Numbered from the stretch's first letter, positions 7,552 through 14,929 are shown. The stretch: 16,172 nucleotides of DNA from Bacillota bacterium (GCA_023443925.1 JAEZSL010000317.1:1-16172), one strand, 5' to 3'. Numbers and translations: made by a program. The notes: generated by a model not told the origin, from the sequence alone.

Positions 7552-9048
7552 TTAGCTGCCCGGGTAATCTCCCCCCTCCTTCAATCTCTGCTTCTCTTCA
7601 TACATCAGCTTATCTGCCGTTTCTATTATCTGTTCCAAATCTATGTCCATGCCGGTATGGTAATAAAATAATCCATGGCTTGCCATAATCTGATAGGAAA
7701 ATTCCCCCTGCTTGTTTTTATCTTCAAACTGTACGATCAATTCCGCCCAGATCTTTTCTGCCTGTGATTTATTCTTATCTCTGAATACAATGATAAACTC
7801 GTCCCCGCCCATGCGGAAAAACAAATCTTCCTCGTTAAGCTTACTTTTTATTATTTCACAAAAGGCAATGATATATCGGTCCCCTTCCCCGTGTCCATAG
7901 GTATCATTTACATATTTTAAATTATTAATATCCAAAAAGCAGAGAACGAATTCCTGAAAGGCTCTTTTGGCTTCCGCCATCAACTCTTCCAGCCTTTTAA
8001 AACCCATTCTCCGGTTAAGGATTCCGGTCAGGGAATCGACGGAAGCATAATGTGACAGTTCTTCTTCTGCTTTTCTGATTTCAGTTATATCCATAATTCC
8101 GGTAAGAATACATTTTTCCCCATGATAATCAATCAATTCATAATTTGCCGTAACCCACATCTGCCGGCCTCTGAAATTATATTCTACAATCCGGTTGAAG
8201 GTACTATGGTGCTCTTTTAATTCCTCCTGCAGGGCCAGTCTGCTGTCGTTCTTTATATAACTGTCAATTCCATTGAATTTATCCAGGCTTTCTGCATTGA
8301 TTCCCATTAAACTTAACGCCCTTTTATTCGCTTCGATAATCTTCCCGTCCTCCAGACTTGTAATAAATACCGGATAGGGATTGACATAAAATAATTTCTT
8401 GAAATTCTCTTCATTCTCTACTAACTTCTTACGGTAGAAAAATTCCACCATTCTGTGGCGGTAAAAGATAAAGCCGAGTAAAGCTGCTGCCCCTGCTAAA
8501 ACCGTGGCATTACTCAGTTTTGCCAGATACAGGTTTACGTCCTTGCTAAGAACACCAAGTCCGGCAAGGAAAACCATATGATTAATTGCGTAAGCCAAAA
8601 GCATAAAGGACGGTTTCAAGGAAAAGGCAACTGCAGCAATCAGGCATAATATAATATAAGAATAAATATTACCGGTGTATCTCTGACTGTTAATAGAAGA
8701 AATGGCGCCAAAAAGAATATACAAAAAAACATATATCTTTAATGAAATATATATGATGTTATAGTTCTTATTTCTACGGGTCACCCAATTATAATAAAAT
8801 AAGAACAAAAAAGAAATAACTACACTTAACAGGTGCATGGTGATAAGAGTTGTACTGTAACGCCTGTCGGCACCATTTTTTACAATTTCCCAATCCATAT
8901 AAGCCCAAAAAAATGACAGAAAAATATTAGCCAGAGAGATCAGACGGATTCTGCTTAGTACCAGCAGACTGTTATACTTCTCAAACTCTTTTTCTTCTTT
9001 ATCGGAGTGATTTATCATTAGTTTAAATTCTTCCTTCATCCATTCCAT
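7552..9048 (-). CDS. Membrane PAS-GGDEF protein, probable diguanylate cyclase
   Basis: A 498-residue membrane-anchored signalling protein predicted to make cyclic di-GMP. About six hydrophobic helices fill residues 35-200, followed by a PAS sensor domain (about 213-325) and a GGDEF domain (about 333-490). The active site RMGGDEFII is intact (GGDEF 414-418), as are VDSLTGILNRR and the metal Asp373 in FLDINN. The product-inhibition site, normally RxxD five residues before GGDEF, reads NEED (405-408), so allosteric feedback may be lost. I choose the ATG at 9048, where AAGGA is 8 nt upstream; 9054 is nearly as good. A longer frame back to 9105 begins inside a terminator hairpin and has no spaced SD. 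A promoter with a consensus -10 lies at 9141-9169. The UvrA-like gene starts 56 bp later and may be cotranscribed. Confidence 0.9.
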   Translation of the reverse strand: MEWMKEEFKLMINHSDKEEKEFEKYNSLLVLSRIRLISLANIFLSFFWAYMDWEIVKNGADRRYSTTLITMHLLSVVISFLFLFYYNWVTRRNKNYNIIYISLKIYVFLYILFGAISSINSQRYTGNIYSYIILCLIAAVAFSLKPSFMLLAYAINHMVFLAGLGVLSKDVNLYLAKLSNATVLAGAAALLGFIFYRHRMVEFFYRKKLVENEENFKKLFYVNPYPVFITSLEDGKIIEANKRALSLMGINAESLDKFNGIDSYIKNDSRLALQEELKEHHSTFNRIVEYNFRGRQMWVTANYELIDYHGEKCILTGIMDITEIRKAEEELSHYASVDSLTGILNRRMGFKRLEELMAEAKRAFQEFVLCFLDINNLKYVNDTYGHGEGDRYIIAFCEIIKSKLNEEDLFFRMGGDEFIIVFRDKNKSQAEKIWAELIVQFEDKNKQGEFSYQIMASHGLFYYHTGMDIDLEQIIETADKLMYEEKQRLKEGGDYPGS

Positions 9049-9100
9049 AGGCATGTTCCTTTTGTAGTTAACAATAATTACCTGTGCGAAATATAAGAAA

Positions 9101-9125
9101 AGCATTCCCGGTTTTCAGGAATGCT
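9101..9125 (-). terminator. Hairpin terminator between antiporter and GGDEF genes
   Basis: On the minus strand AGCATTCC (9125-9118) and GGAATGCT (9108-9101) form an 8-bp stem with a 9-nt loop, followed by TTTTCTTATATTT. It can end antiporter transcripts, whose stop is at 9239. It also lies only about 10 nt after the predicted start of the next promoter, so it may attenuate GGDEF transcription too. Confidence 0.7.
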
Positions 9126-9140
9126 GTTGAAACATTATTT

Positions 9141-9169
9141 ATTATACCAAATTATAGGTTTGGAAGCAA
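9141..9169 (-). promoter_or_regulatory. Extended -10 promoter of the GGDEF gene
   Basis: Minus-strand TTGCTT (9169-9164), 17-bp spacer, then TATAAT (9146-9141) preceded by TG one base away (TGGTATAAT, an extended -10). The predicted start is near 9134, giving an 85-nt leader that begins almost at once with the 9125-9101 hairpin. Confidence 0.75.
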
Positions 9170-9238
9170 GATTATTTTACTTATTCTTACTCTCATATCT
9201 GTGCCGTACATCAATTACACACTATAAATATTATATTG

Positions 9239-11269
9239 TTATTCGTTGTATTCATACAAAATAATACTCTCAATATAATTCGTAAAACGCCTTAATTCTT
9301 TATCCTGAGCCAGGCTTATCTCTCCGGCTTCATACATTCTGGATATCTCCGTTCGTTCTGCATCCAGTACCATAAGTCTCAGTTCTTCCTTTTGCTCTTC
9401 AAAACCTTCATTATAACGGTTCTCCGAACGTCTGAACCGTTTGAGCATCTTTTCGTACACCAGAATAACCGCATAAATATATTCGGGCTGTTCCAGGGTT
9501 TTTGAATATTCCTCCAATTCTTCTACCGCAGCATACATGGATTTTTGCTGTATATCTCTGGCAGCATGTAATTGGTCGAAGTCCGTGGATTCAGGTCTTG
9601 TATGCTTTCCTTTCAGACGTCCAAAGTCATGCATGGTTCTTCGGATAAAATGCAGGATTCCAAAACGCAGATTAAATTCCATGGTTTCTTCCCGGTAATC
9701 AAGAAATTTTGTTATCGTGTCATAGACTCCGGTATTAATTTCACCATTGGTAAATAGACGATGGACATATTTTCTTTGTAAATTTAACGCCATTAAATGT
9801 GCTTCATTCATTTTCTGACTATACATTGCTCCCGGCTGCTCACCGGTATTTTGCCCGGATAGGTTTTTCTGAAAACTTATGTTGTATTCATCTATAAGTT
9901 CCAACGCAGCAAATTCATTTTCTTTTGTTGTCTCTGCTTTAATCTTTTTGATCGCAGATAGCAGCAGTTTGTTCTTAGCCCTGGTAAGATCGTTGCGTTC
10001 CGGCGCCCCCTCTATAGATTCGTTTTTGCAGAGCATTGGAAGGAATACCGTGGCAAGGATCAATAGCAATAAAATTACACCGGCGGCAATAAAAATAATC
10101 AGCGGACGTGCCGGGAATAAATCTCCATTGCTTAAAAGGGCCGGTATAGTCAGGACACCCGCCATTGTTACCGCACCTCTGACACCGGTCAGGGTTGTTG
10201 TCAATATTATCTTTATCTCCGGTTTTTCTGCATTTCTTTTTTTCTTAATGTAAAAATTATAAAATGCGGTCAGAAATGTCCAGGCAAAGCGGATCCCAAG
10301 AGCAGTAAATCCAATTACCGCTATATATCCAAACGCCAGCCAGTTTCCAATCTTAGGATCGGAAATAATATCAATCATTGCAGACGGTATATCCATCCCC
10401 AGCAATATGAATACAAATCCGTTTAGTACAAACAAAACCATGGACCATAGATTTTCGGTAAGCAGCTGTTCTTCTGCATTCTGGGTTTCCGTTCGTTCCT
10501 TTATAACAGCATGAATAATACCGGCAGCAACCACGGCAATTACACCGGAAGCACGGAAAATATCTTCTGTTATGATAAAAATTCCAAAAGGCGTCAGAAG
10601 CTGTAGTAATGAATGAAAAACCGTATCATTGATCCCGCTTTTACGCAGTTTAAAACGTATAAAGATAATAAGTAATGCAAGAAATATACCCGATACCGCA
10701 CCAACTAAAAAAGTATAGGAAAAGTCGAAAATAGCATCCTTTAGAGAAAAGTAACTTGTGACAACTGCTGCAATGGCATAATTAAAGGTAACCAGCCCGG
10801 AAGCATCATTAATCAGTGATTCTCCTCTTACAAGTACCATTACCTTTTCAGGCAGCCGGATTCTTTTTGCAATACCGTTTACGGCTACCGGATCTGTAGG
10901 TGATAAAATTGCCGCCAGTGCAAACGCTGCAGCGATGGGTATGCCGGGGATTAGCAGATTAATGATATAACCGCAGCCTAAGGTAGTTAATATGACAAGG
11001 ATAATTGCATTCCCGAATATCTGCCCCCGCATCCCCCACAGATCGTCCCGTGGGAAATGTCTGCCTTCATTGTACAAAAGCGGTGCTACGAATAGTAATA
11101 AAAACCACTCCGCACCTATCTCAAACGAATAATTTCCCGATATAACCGCAATAATTATCCCAAGTATAACCTGAGTCAAAGCCGTCGGTATCATCGGGAT
11201 GTAATGACTGACAATATTGGATATAAGTAAACTGACCATAAGTAATAATATAATTGTTAATAAATTCAA
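9239..11269 (-). CDS. CPA1-family Na+/H+ antiporter with long cytoplasmic tail
   Basis: A 676-residue cation/proton antiporter of the plasma membrane. Residues 1 to about 420 hold 12 or so membrane helices with CPA1 (NhaP/NHE-like) motifs: LSPTDPVAV (122-130), RGESLINDASG (148-158, with the Asn154-Asp155 pair of electroneutral exchangers) and GVRGAVTMAG near 365. The C-terminal 250 residues are hydrophilic, charged and mostly helical, likely a cytoplasmic regulatory tail; no named domain is recognised there. The start is a TTG at 11269, supported by GGAGG about 7-8 nt upstream and no closer ATG. It would exchange Na+ (or K+/Li+) for protons in pH or salt homeostasis; ion choice cannot be read. 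A roughly 140-nt leader precedes it and a terminator follows at 9101-9125. Confidence 0.92.
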   Translation of the reverse strand: MNLLTIILLLMVSLLISNIVSHYIPMIPTALTQVILGIIIAVISGNYSFEIGAEWFLLLFVAPLLYNEGRHFPRDDLWGMRGQIFGNAIILVILTTLGCGYIINLLIPGIPIAAAFALAAILSPTDPVAVNGIAKRIRLPEKVMVLVRGESLINDASGLVTFNYAIAAVVTSYFSLKDAIFDFSYTFLVGAVSGIFLALLIIFIRFKLRKSGINDTVFHSLLQLLTPFGIFIITEDIFRASGVIAVVAAGIIHAVIKERTETQNAEEQLLTENLWSMVLFVLNGFVFILLGMDIPSAMIDIISDPKIGNWLAFGYIAVIGFTALGIRFAWTFLTAFYNFYIKKKRNAEKPEIKIILTTTLTGVRGAVTMAGVLTIPALLSNGDLFPARPLIIFIAAGVILLLLILATVFLPMLCKNESIEGAPERNDLTRAKNKLLLSAIKKIKAETTKENEFAALELIDEYNISFQKNLSGQNTGEQPGAMYSQKMNEAHLMALNLQRKYVHRLFTNGEINTGVYDTITKFLDYREETMEFNLRFGILHFIRRTMHDFGRLKGKHTRPESTDFDQLHAARDIQQKSMYAAVEELEEYSKTLEQPEYIYAVILVYEKMLKRFRRSENRYNEGFEEQKEELRLMVLDAERTEISRMYEAGEISLAQDKELRRFTNYIESIILYEYNE

Positions 11270-11331
11270 CCTTTATCCTCCATATATTTTATTTAAACTC
11301 TTACATGATATGGCTTAAATAAGTCCGGTAT

Positions 11332-11405
11332 ATTGCGTTAGATCCACCTACTTTCCTTTATAATAAAAATAACTGAAAATCTCTAACACATTTTTTGTCC
11401 GCAAT
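11332..11405 (-). promoter_or_regulatory. Possible structured leader of the antiporter mRNA
   Basis: On the minus strand ATTGC (11405-11401) and GTTAGA (11387-11382) pair with the contiguous TCTAACGCAAT (11342-11332). This makes an 11-bp composite helix with a 13-nt insertion that can itself fold (ACA/TGT). The helix starts near the predicted 5' end of the transcript. It does not match a riboswitch class I know, and in AT-rich DNA such pairing could be chance. Confidence 0.25.
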
Positions 11406-11479
11406 TGTTTTTTTATATTATATACCAGAAATTTAAACGGAATTTAAATAAAATTAAGTTTGTAAATATACTTTTTGAA

Positions 11480-11544
11480 ATGCTCCTCCTTGTAATAAAC
11501 AGTTTATTATTTAACTGTCTATTATAAGGGGAGCATATTTTTTT
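11480..11544 (+). terminator. Long inverted repeat with plus-strand T-run, no matching gene
   Basis: Left arm 11480-11504 (starting ATGCTCC, ending AACAGTT) and right arm 11513-11536 (starting AACTGT, ending GGAGCAT) pair nearly throughout, with one bulged base and two wobble or mismatched positions. The loop is 8 nt (TATTATTT). The right arm is followed by ATTTTTTTC. The T-run orients it as a plus-strand intrinsic terminator, yet no plus-strand gene precedes it. On the minus strand it lies 137 bp after the DUF4256 stop with only TTT behind it. It may end an unseen small RNA, serve both strands, or be a miniature repeat element. Confidence 0.55.
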
Positions 11545-11680
11545 CACTATCATGTCCTAATTTTATTATTTCATCTTCCTATAATAAATCCTGTTATTGA
11601 CTTTTTCTTACCTAATGCCGAGGGTTCCATTCCGACATTTATTTAACTCTAACCCTATCTTTGGTACTTTAAAACAATAA

Positions 11681-12262
11681 TCAGACTTTTAGTAAACCAC
11701 GAAAACCACGAGCCCCATAGTAGGAATCTGCCCCATTGTGGTATACGAAAACCGCGTCATAACGACGGTCGCAAAACAAGGCTCCGCCAAGTTTTCTGAT
11801 ATTATCAGGTGTTTTCACCCAGCTCGATGTCTTCAAATCAAAATTACCAAGTTTCTGAAGTTCCCGGTATTGTTCTTCCGTTAAAATCTCAATGCCCATA
11901 GCAGCAGCCATATCTACGGCACTGGTTTCCGGTTTGTGTTCTTTCCTGGATTCCAATGCTTCCCGGTCGTAACAAATACTTCTCCGGCCTTTTGGACTTT
12001 CCGTGGAACAATCACAAAAAGTATATTCCTGCGCCTTCTTATCATAGCAAATCACATCAGGTTCCCCACCGGTAGCTTCCATTTCATAAAGACTCCACAG
12101 CTTTTCGTCATTCGCCTCAACCCTTGCCTGAACTTCAGCCCATTGTAGATTACTATGCCGGTTCTGGTTTTTCTCAAAACGGTTTTTCAGAATTTTAAAC
12201 AATTCCTCGCGCTGATCGTCCGACAGTTCTTTCCTATCGTTTTGATTTCTATTCTCAGTCAT
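11681..12262 (-). CDS. DUF4256 family protein
   Basis: A 193-residue soluble protein that I recognise as the DUF4256 family from highly characteristic stretches: GGEPDVICYDKKAQEYTFCD, STESPKGRRSICYDREALES, KLGNFDLKTSSWVKTP and GGALFCDRRYDAVFVYHNGA. The sequence appears complete, with a charged helical N-terminus (residues 1-50) ahead of the conserved core. No catalytic function is known to me. The conserved Cys, Asp and Arg residues suggest an enzyme or ligand-binding fold, but that is a guess. The start has GGAG about 9 nt upstream. It is a lone gene on the minus strand, 169 bp after the XRE/membrane-protein pair, with no clear terminator between, so read-through is possible. Confidence 0.85.
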   Translation of the reverse strand: MTENRNQNDRKELSDDQREELFKILKNRFEKNQNRHSNLQWAEVQARVEANDEKLWSLYEMEATGGEPDVICYDKKAQEYTFCDCSTESPKGRRSICYDREALESRKEHKPETSAVDMAAAMGIEILTEEQYRELQKLGNFDLKTSSWVKTPDNIRKLGGALFCDRRYDAVFVYHNGADSYYGARGFRGLLKV

Positions 12263-12431
12263 GATGTTTTCTCCGTTCCTGTTTTTATTTATAGTCGTTA
12301 AATTGTATCAATCTATAACTTCAGTTACCTGCAAACAGGCAAAAAGTCATTCTACCTATAATGTACCTTCAATTTATAAATCTAAAACAAAAAATCCCAT
12401 GTAGTTTTTACCAGACTTCAGCGTTATCAGT

Positions 12432-12881
12432 TTATTCATTTTCATCATTGTACATCTCATCAATCTGCTTTTGCCTTTTCTTACTAAAAAAAATAATCAA
12501 AGAGTGTATAACGTAATAACAAACACTAAAAATGACAAAAAACAAAACCAGCTTCCAAATCGTTCTTTCCCCTGATAAAACGATTAATATACCTGTTGAA
12601 ATGAATCCTGTTGTTAAACTGCTTATCATAATCTTTTTATTGCCTTGTTTTGAGGAATCCCAGATATCAATATCTGATATTAAATGCCGTATAGTCGTAT
12701 ATATACCAATTCCTATCAGACAGCAAAGTTCAACAGCAAATTCTGAGAAAGGAGCGTTCATAAGAAATTGTTGTATTATTATTGAAAAGAATAAACAAAA
12801 TATCAATATTTGATATGCGTCACTTTGTATTTTTCTCCTTAGTGAAATAATGCGTTCATCCTGAATTTCATTCATTTTCAT
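12432..12881 (-). CDS. Four-helix membrane protein paired with XRE regulator (DUF6773-like)
   Basis: A 149-residue integral membrane protein with four predicted helices (about 23-41, 48-66, 86-104, 109-132) between a charged N-terminus (MKMNEIQDERIISLRRKI) and a lysine/acid-rich C-terminal tail. It resembles small membrane proteins annotated DUF6773 that follow XRE regulators in Firmicutes; no function is established. The ATG at 12881 is chosen because GGGAGGAA lies 5-6 nt upstream. An in-frame TTG at 12896 would overlap that SD. The start is only 2 bases after the XRE stop, so the genes are cotranscribed and likely translationally coupled. It may sense or be controlled by the same signal as the regulator. 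DUF naming is from memory. Confidence 0.8.
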   Translation of the reverse strand: MKMNEIQDERIISLRRKIQSDAYQILIFCLFFSIIIQQFLMNAPFSEFAVELCCLIGIGIYTTIRHLISDIDIWDSSKQGNKKIMISSLTTGFISTGILIVLSGERTIWKLVLFFVIFSVCYYVIHSLIIFFSKKRQKQIDEMYNDENE

Positions 12882-12883
12882 AA

Positions 12884-13078
12884 TTATTCCTCCCAAAATA
12901 AATCATTAAGTGTTTTATTCAATTCTTTACAAATTGATATACAAAGATTAAGTGTTGGATTATAATTGCCAGATTCTATCAAGCCGATTGTCTGTCTTGT
13001 TACTCCAACTGCCTTTGCCAAATCCTCCTGCTTCATATCACATTCCATACGTGCTAATTTCATACGCTTATTCTTCAT
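12884..13078 (-). CDS. Small XRE-family HTH regulator
   Basis: A 64-residue, single-domain helix-turn-helix regulator of the HTH_3/XRE type. MKQEDLAKAVGVTRQTIGLI (15-34) contains both DNA-contacting helices, and ESGNYNPTLNLCISICKELN completes the five-helix fold. No effector domain is present. The start is fixed by AAGGAGGT 6-7 nt upstream. Its promoter (13098-13126) carries two identical 7-bp repeats spaced 21 bp, the kind of layout a small dimeric repressor would use to control its own operon with the following membrane protein. Autoregulation is inferred. Confidence 0.92.
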   Translation of the reverse strand: MKNKRMKLARMECDMKQEDLAKAVGVTRQTIGLIESGNYNPTLNLCISICKELNKTLNDLFWEE

Positions 13079-13097
13079 ATATTACCTCCTTAAACAA

Positions 13098-13126
13098 ATT
13101 GTATTGTAAATATTGCAAAATGTCAA
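13098..13126 (-). promoter_or_regulatory. Promoter of the XRE/membrane-protein operon
   Basis: Minus-strand TTGACA (13126-13121), a 17-bp spacer, and TACAAT (13103-13098): a strong sigma-A-type promoter starting near 13091, about 13 nt before the start codon at 13078, with a very short leader that still contains AAGGAGGT. Confidence 0.85.
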
Positions 13127-13138
13127 TTATATATTGCA
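13108..13138. promoter_or_regulatory. Candidate XRE operator repeats
   Basis: TATTGCA occurs at 13111-13117 (in the promoter spacer) and again at 13132-13138 (upstream of the -35), exactly 21 bp apart, two helical turns on the same DNA face. The first copy is part of an imperfect palindrome, TTGTAAATATTGCAA (13105-13119 approximately). The position over the promoter fits a repressor site. AT-rich sequence makes chance repeats possible. Confidence 0.4.
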
Positions 13139-13213
13139 TTTTCTTTAACTAATTTTGACGGGAATAAGTTAAAAAGATAAGTGGTATTTTCAAGCACTTG
13201 TAAACGATAAAGG

Positions 13214-13242
13214 TTGATTAAACTGTATCTATATATTACGAT
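13214..13242 (+). promoter_or_regulatory. Possible promoter of the AraC-family gene
   Basis: TTGATT (13214-13219), 17-bp spacer, TACGAT (13237-13242): 4 of 6 matches in each hexamer, about 50 bp before the ATG. Modest support. Confidence 0.45.
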
Positions 13243-13292
13243 ATTACAAAAGGTGCAGAACACTTTAGCAGACAAAGGGAAGGGCAAGGCTT

Positions 13293-14198
13293 ATGAAAGA
13301 TATTCATAGTATAAAATTTCAGAACGGGACGAAAGAAGAACTACTGCCTGATATCACGCCAGATTTTCCATATATTGCTTCTCATGTTGAAATGGACAAA
13401 TATGCGGAACCTTTTGTCCCCTGGCATTGGCACAAGGAGGTTGAATTATTTTATTTAAAAAGCGGCGTTTTAGAATACTATACGCCAAAGGGAAAGGTTG
13501 TGTTTCCGGCAGGTTCGGGAGGACTGGTTAATTCTAACGTACTGCATATGACAAAACAGCAGGAGAATGTACGCAATACGGTTCAGCTTCTGCATATATT
13601 TGACACCTCTTTCATAGGTACCCATGGCAGCCGGATTGATCAGAAATATATAACGCCAATCCTGGCAGACAGACAGTTAGAGCTATTTGCACTATATCCA
13701 AATAATTCGGAGCATGTTCAAATTTTAAATTTAATTCAGGAATCTTTTAACTATAATGACAATGATTTCGGATATGAAATGAAGCTCCGTGCGGTATTGT
13801 CTGACATATGGCTTCAGCTTCTAACCATGTCTCTTCCTATATTAAAGGAAGAAAGGGAGGATAAAATAAATGACCGGATAAAATTAATGATGATTTATAT
13901 TCACGAACATTATGCGGAGAAAATTTCAATCTCCGAAATAGCAGCAGCCGCATTTTCAAGTGAACGTGAATGTTTCCGGACATTTCATGATTGTTTACAT
14001 ATGACCCCTGTAGATTATATAAGAAATTACAGGCTGCAAATGGCATGCCATATGCTTACAAAGAGTAAGGAAAAGATTACATTTATCAGTCATGCCTGCG
14101 GTTTTGGAAGCAGCAGCTATTTAGGTAAAATATTTCTTGAACACATTGGCTGTACCCCCATAGAGTATCGTAACAAATGGCAGAATATTGATATATAA
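13293..14198 (+). CDS. AraC-family transcriptional regulator with cupin sensor domain
   Basis: A 301-residue regulator of standard AraC length. The N-terminal half is a cupin-like ligand-binding domain: PWHWHKEVELFYLKSGVLEYYTP (about 43-65) and a later HM motif (85-86) carry the histidines typical of this fold. The DNA-binding domain spans about 195-297 with two helix-turn-helix units: ISISEIAAAAFSSERECFRTF (first) and ITFISHACGFGSSSYLGKIF (second), then TPIEYRNKW, the usual AraC ending. Ligand and targets are unknown; AraC members of this shape often respond to sugars. It is followed on the same strand by a small unknown gene and then a terminator. The start ATG has a weak SD (AAGG 3 nt, GGGAAGGG about 10 nt upstream). 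Confidence 0.92.
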   Translation: MKDIHSIKFQNGTKEELLPDITPDFPYIASHVEMDKYAEPFVPWHWHKEVELFYLKSGVLEYYTPKGKVVFPAGSGGLVNSNVLHMTKQQENVRNTVQLLHIFDTSFIGTHGSRIDQKYITPILADRQLELFALYPNNSEHVQILNLIQESFNYNDNDFGYEMKLRAVLSDIWLQLLTMSLPILKEEREDKINDRIKLMMIYIHEHYAEKISISEIAAAAFSSERECFRTFHDCLHMTPVDYIRNYRLQMACHMLTKSKEKITFISHACGFGSSSYLGKIFLEHIGCTPIEYRNKWQNIDI

Positions 14199-14235
14199 AG
14201 GCAGAAAAAAGATATTTATTTAAAAAAGATTGCAC

Positions 14236-14241
14236 TATAAT
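14236..14241 (+). promoter_or_regulatory. Possible -10 box upstream of the 79-residue gene
   Basis: A consensus TATAAT stands 88 bp before the ATG at 14329, in the 130-bp gap after the AraC-family gene. The -35 region is AT-rich and unmatched, so the gene may have its own promoter or be read through from araC. Confidence 0.35.
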
Positions 14242-14328
14242 GATACTCATTAAGGTGATAGGGCATTCTGAGTGATTCGCTCCCATTGCAATTACCATAT
14301 ACAACGATTTTTTGAATGGAGGGTACAC

Positions 14329-14568
14329 ATGGTAAAAATAAATATCATTAATATGAAAAGTTTTTTACAAACGGTAAATGAGTGCAGCGGAACAGTTAAT
14401 CTGCTGCATCCGGACGGAAGCAGAGAAAACATTAACAAACAGTATGGTCTTCAACGTGAGTTACTGCAGGAGCACAGGGAAAATAAAAATTGGCTCAGGC
14501 TTTCACTGGAGGTTCCTGCACTTAAAGATTATCTGCGAATTGTATATTTTACTATAGGAGATTGTTAA
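14329..14568 (+). CDS. Small 79-residue protein of unknown function
   Basis: A 79-residue soluble protein starting MVKINIINMKSFLQTVN. The ATG at 14329 follows GGAGGG by 5-6 nt, the best SD in the region; an upstream in-frame start at 14272 has none. No membrane segment or signal peptide is present. Its pattern (FLQTVNECSGTVNLLHPDGS, then a polar middle and a hydrophobic end LKDYLRIVYFTIGDC) resembles small uncharacterised Clostridia proteins that pair a CxGxV core with a DG-N motif, sometimes misleadingly annotated as 'polyA polymerase'. No enzymatic function can be claimed. It follows the AraC-family regulator, 130 bp away, and may be its target or simply a neighbour. Confidence 0.7.
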   Translation: MVKINIINMKSFLQTVNECSGTVNLLHPDGSRENINKQYGLQRELLQEHRENKNWLRLSLEVPALKDYLRIVYFTIGDC

Positions 14569-14759
14569 ATACTTCTGTGATAAATACGTTATTAAGTCTT
14601 ACATCGTTGCTTTCGGGTAAGAATTTAAAATCAGCTCACTGTGCCAAAATAGACTTTGCTTTGGCAGTCTGGGGGAATTCATTCAGCGATATCAAAGCCG
14701 AATACTATTTGGAAGCTTCCCCTGATTTATTTAAACTCTTTGTTACAACAATCCCCTAA
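14562..14759 (+). CDS. Doubtful short reading frame after the 79-residue gene
   Basis: An open frame of 65 codons from a TTG that overlaps the stop of the preceding gene, ending just before the terminator at 14777. AGGAGA precedes the TTG but with almost no spacing, and the next possible start (GTG, 14577) has no SD. The translation (for example IDFALAVWGNSFSDIKAEYY) is not of any family I recognise. It could be a real coupled gene, a decayed remnant or chance. Confidence 0.2.
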   Translation: MLNTSVINTLLSLTSLLSGKNLKSAHCAKIDFALAVWGNSFSDIKAEYYLEASPDLFKLFVTTIP

Positions 14760-14776
14760 TTCTGTTCCAAGCCGCG

Positions 14777-14817
14777 CGCAAATGGCTGCCTTCTCTTAAC
14801 AGCAGCCATTTGTGTAT
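14777..14817 (+). terminator. Intrinsic terminator of the AraC/small-gene unit
   Basis: CGCAAATGGCTGC (14777-14789) and GCAGCCATTTGTG (14802-14814) pair along 13 bp with one wobble and a 12-nt loop, followed by TATACTTTTC. It closes the plus-strand unit and separates it from the convergent ATPase gene. The minus strand has no T-run behind the stem. Confidence 0.7.
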
Positions 14818-14929
14818 ACTTTTCACAAAATGTCTGTGAAATATAACCTTATTCTCCTTATCGGTAAGACTATATAAGTACCTCGATTACCTCCTCCAAG
14901 TTTATCAGCTAAGGATATGGAGGATATAA

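Larger units (their letters stand above)
11270..11680. other. 411-bp intergenic region between antiporter and DUF4256 genes
   Basis: No convincing gene lies here. It holds the antiporter leader (11270 to about 11410, with a possible helix at 11332-11405), a possible extended -10 promoter on the minus strand (TGGTATATAAT, 11427-11417, poor -35), a long inverted repeat at 11480-11536, and an AT-rich stretch (11550-11680) in which I see only a weak hairpin near 11619-11642. Confidence 0.6.

Noticed and set aside
9049..9105. Longer N-terminus for the GGDEF protein
   Set aside because: The extra start lies inside the terminator hairpin and has no spaced SD, while AAGGA fits the ATG at 9048 or 9054.
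12952..13152. Plus-strand frame opposite the XRE gene
   Set aside because: No SD, low-complexity end and full overlap with a confidently recognised regulator and its promoter.
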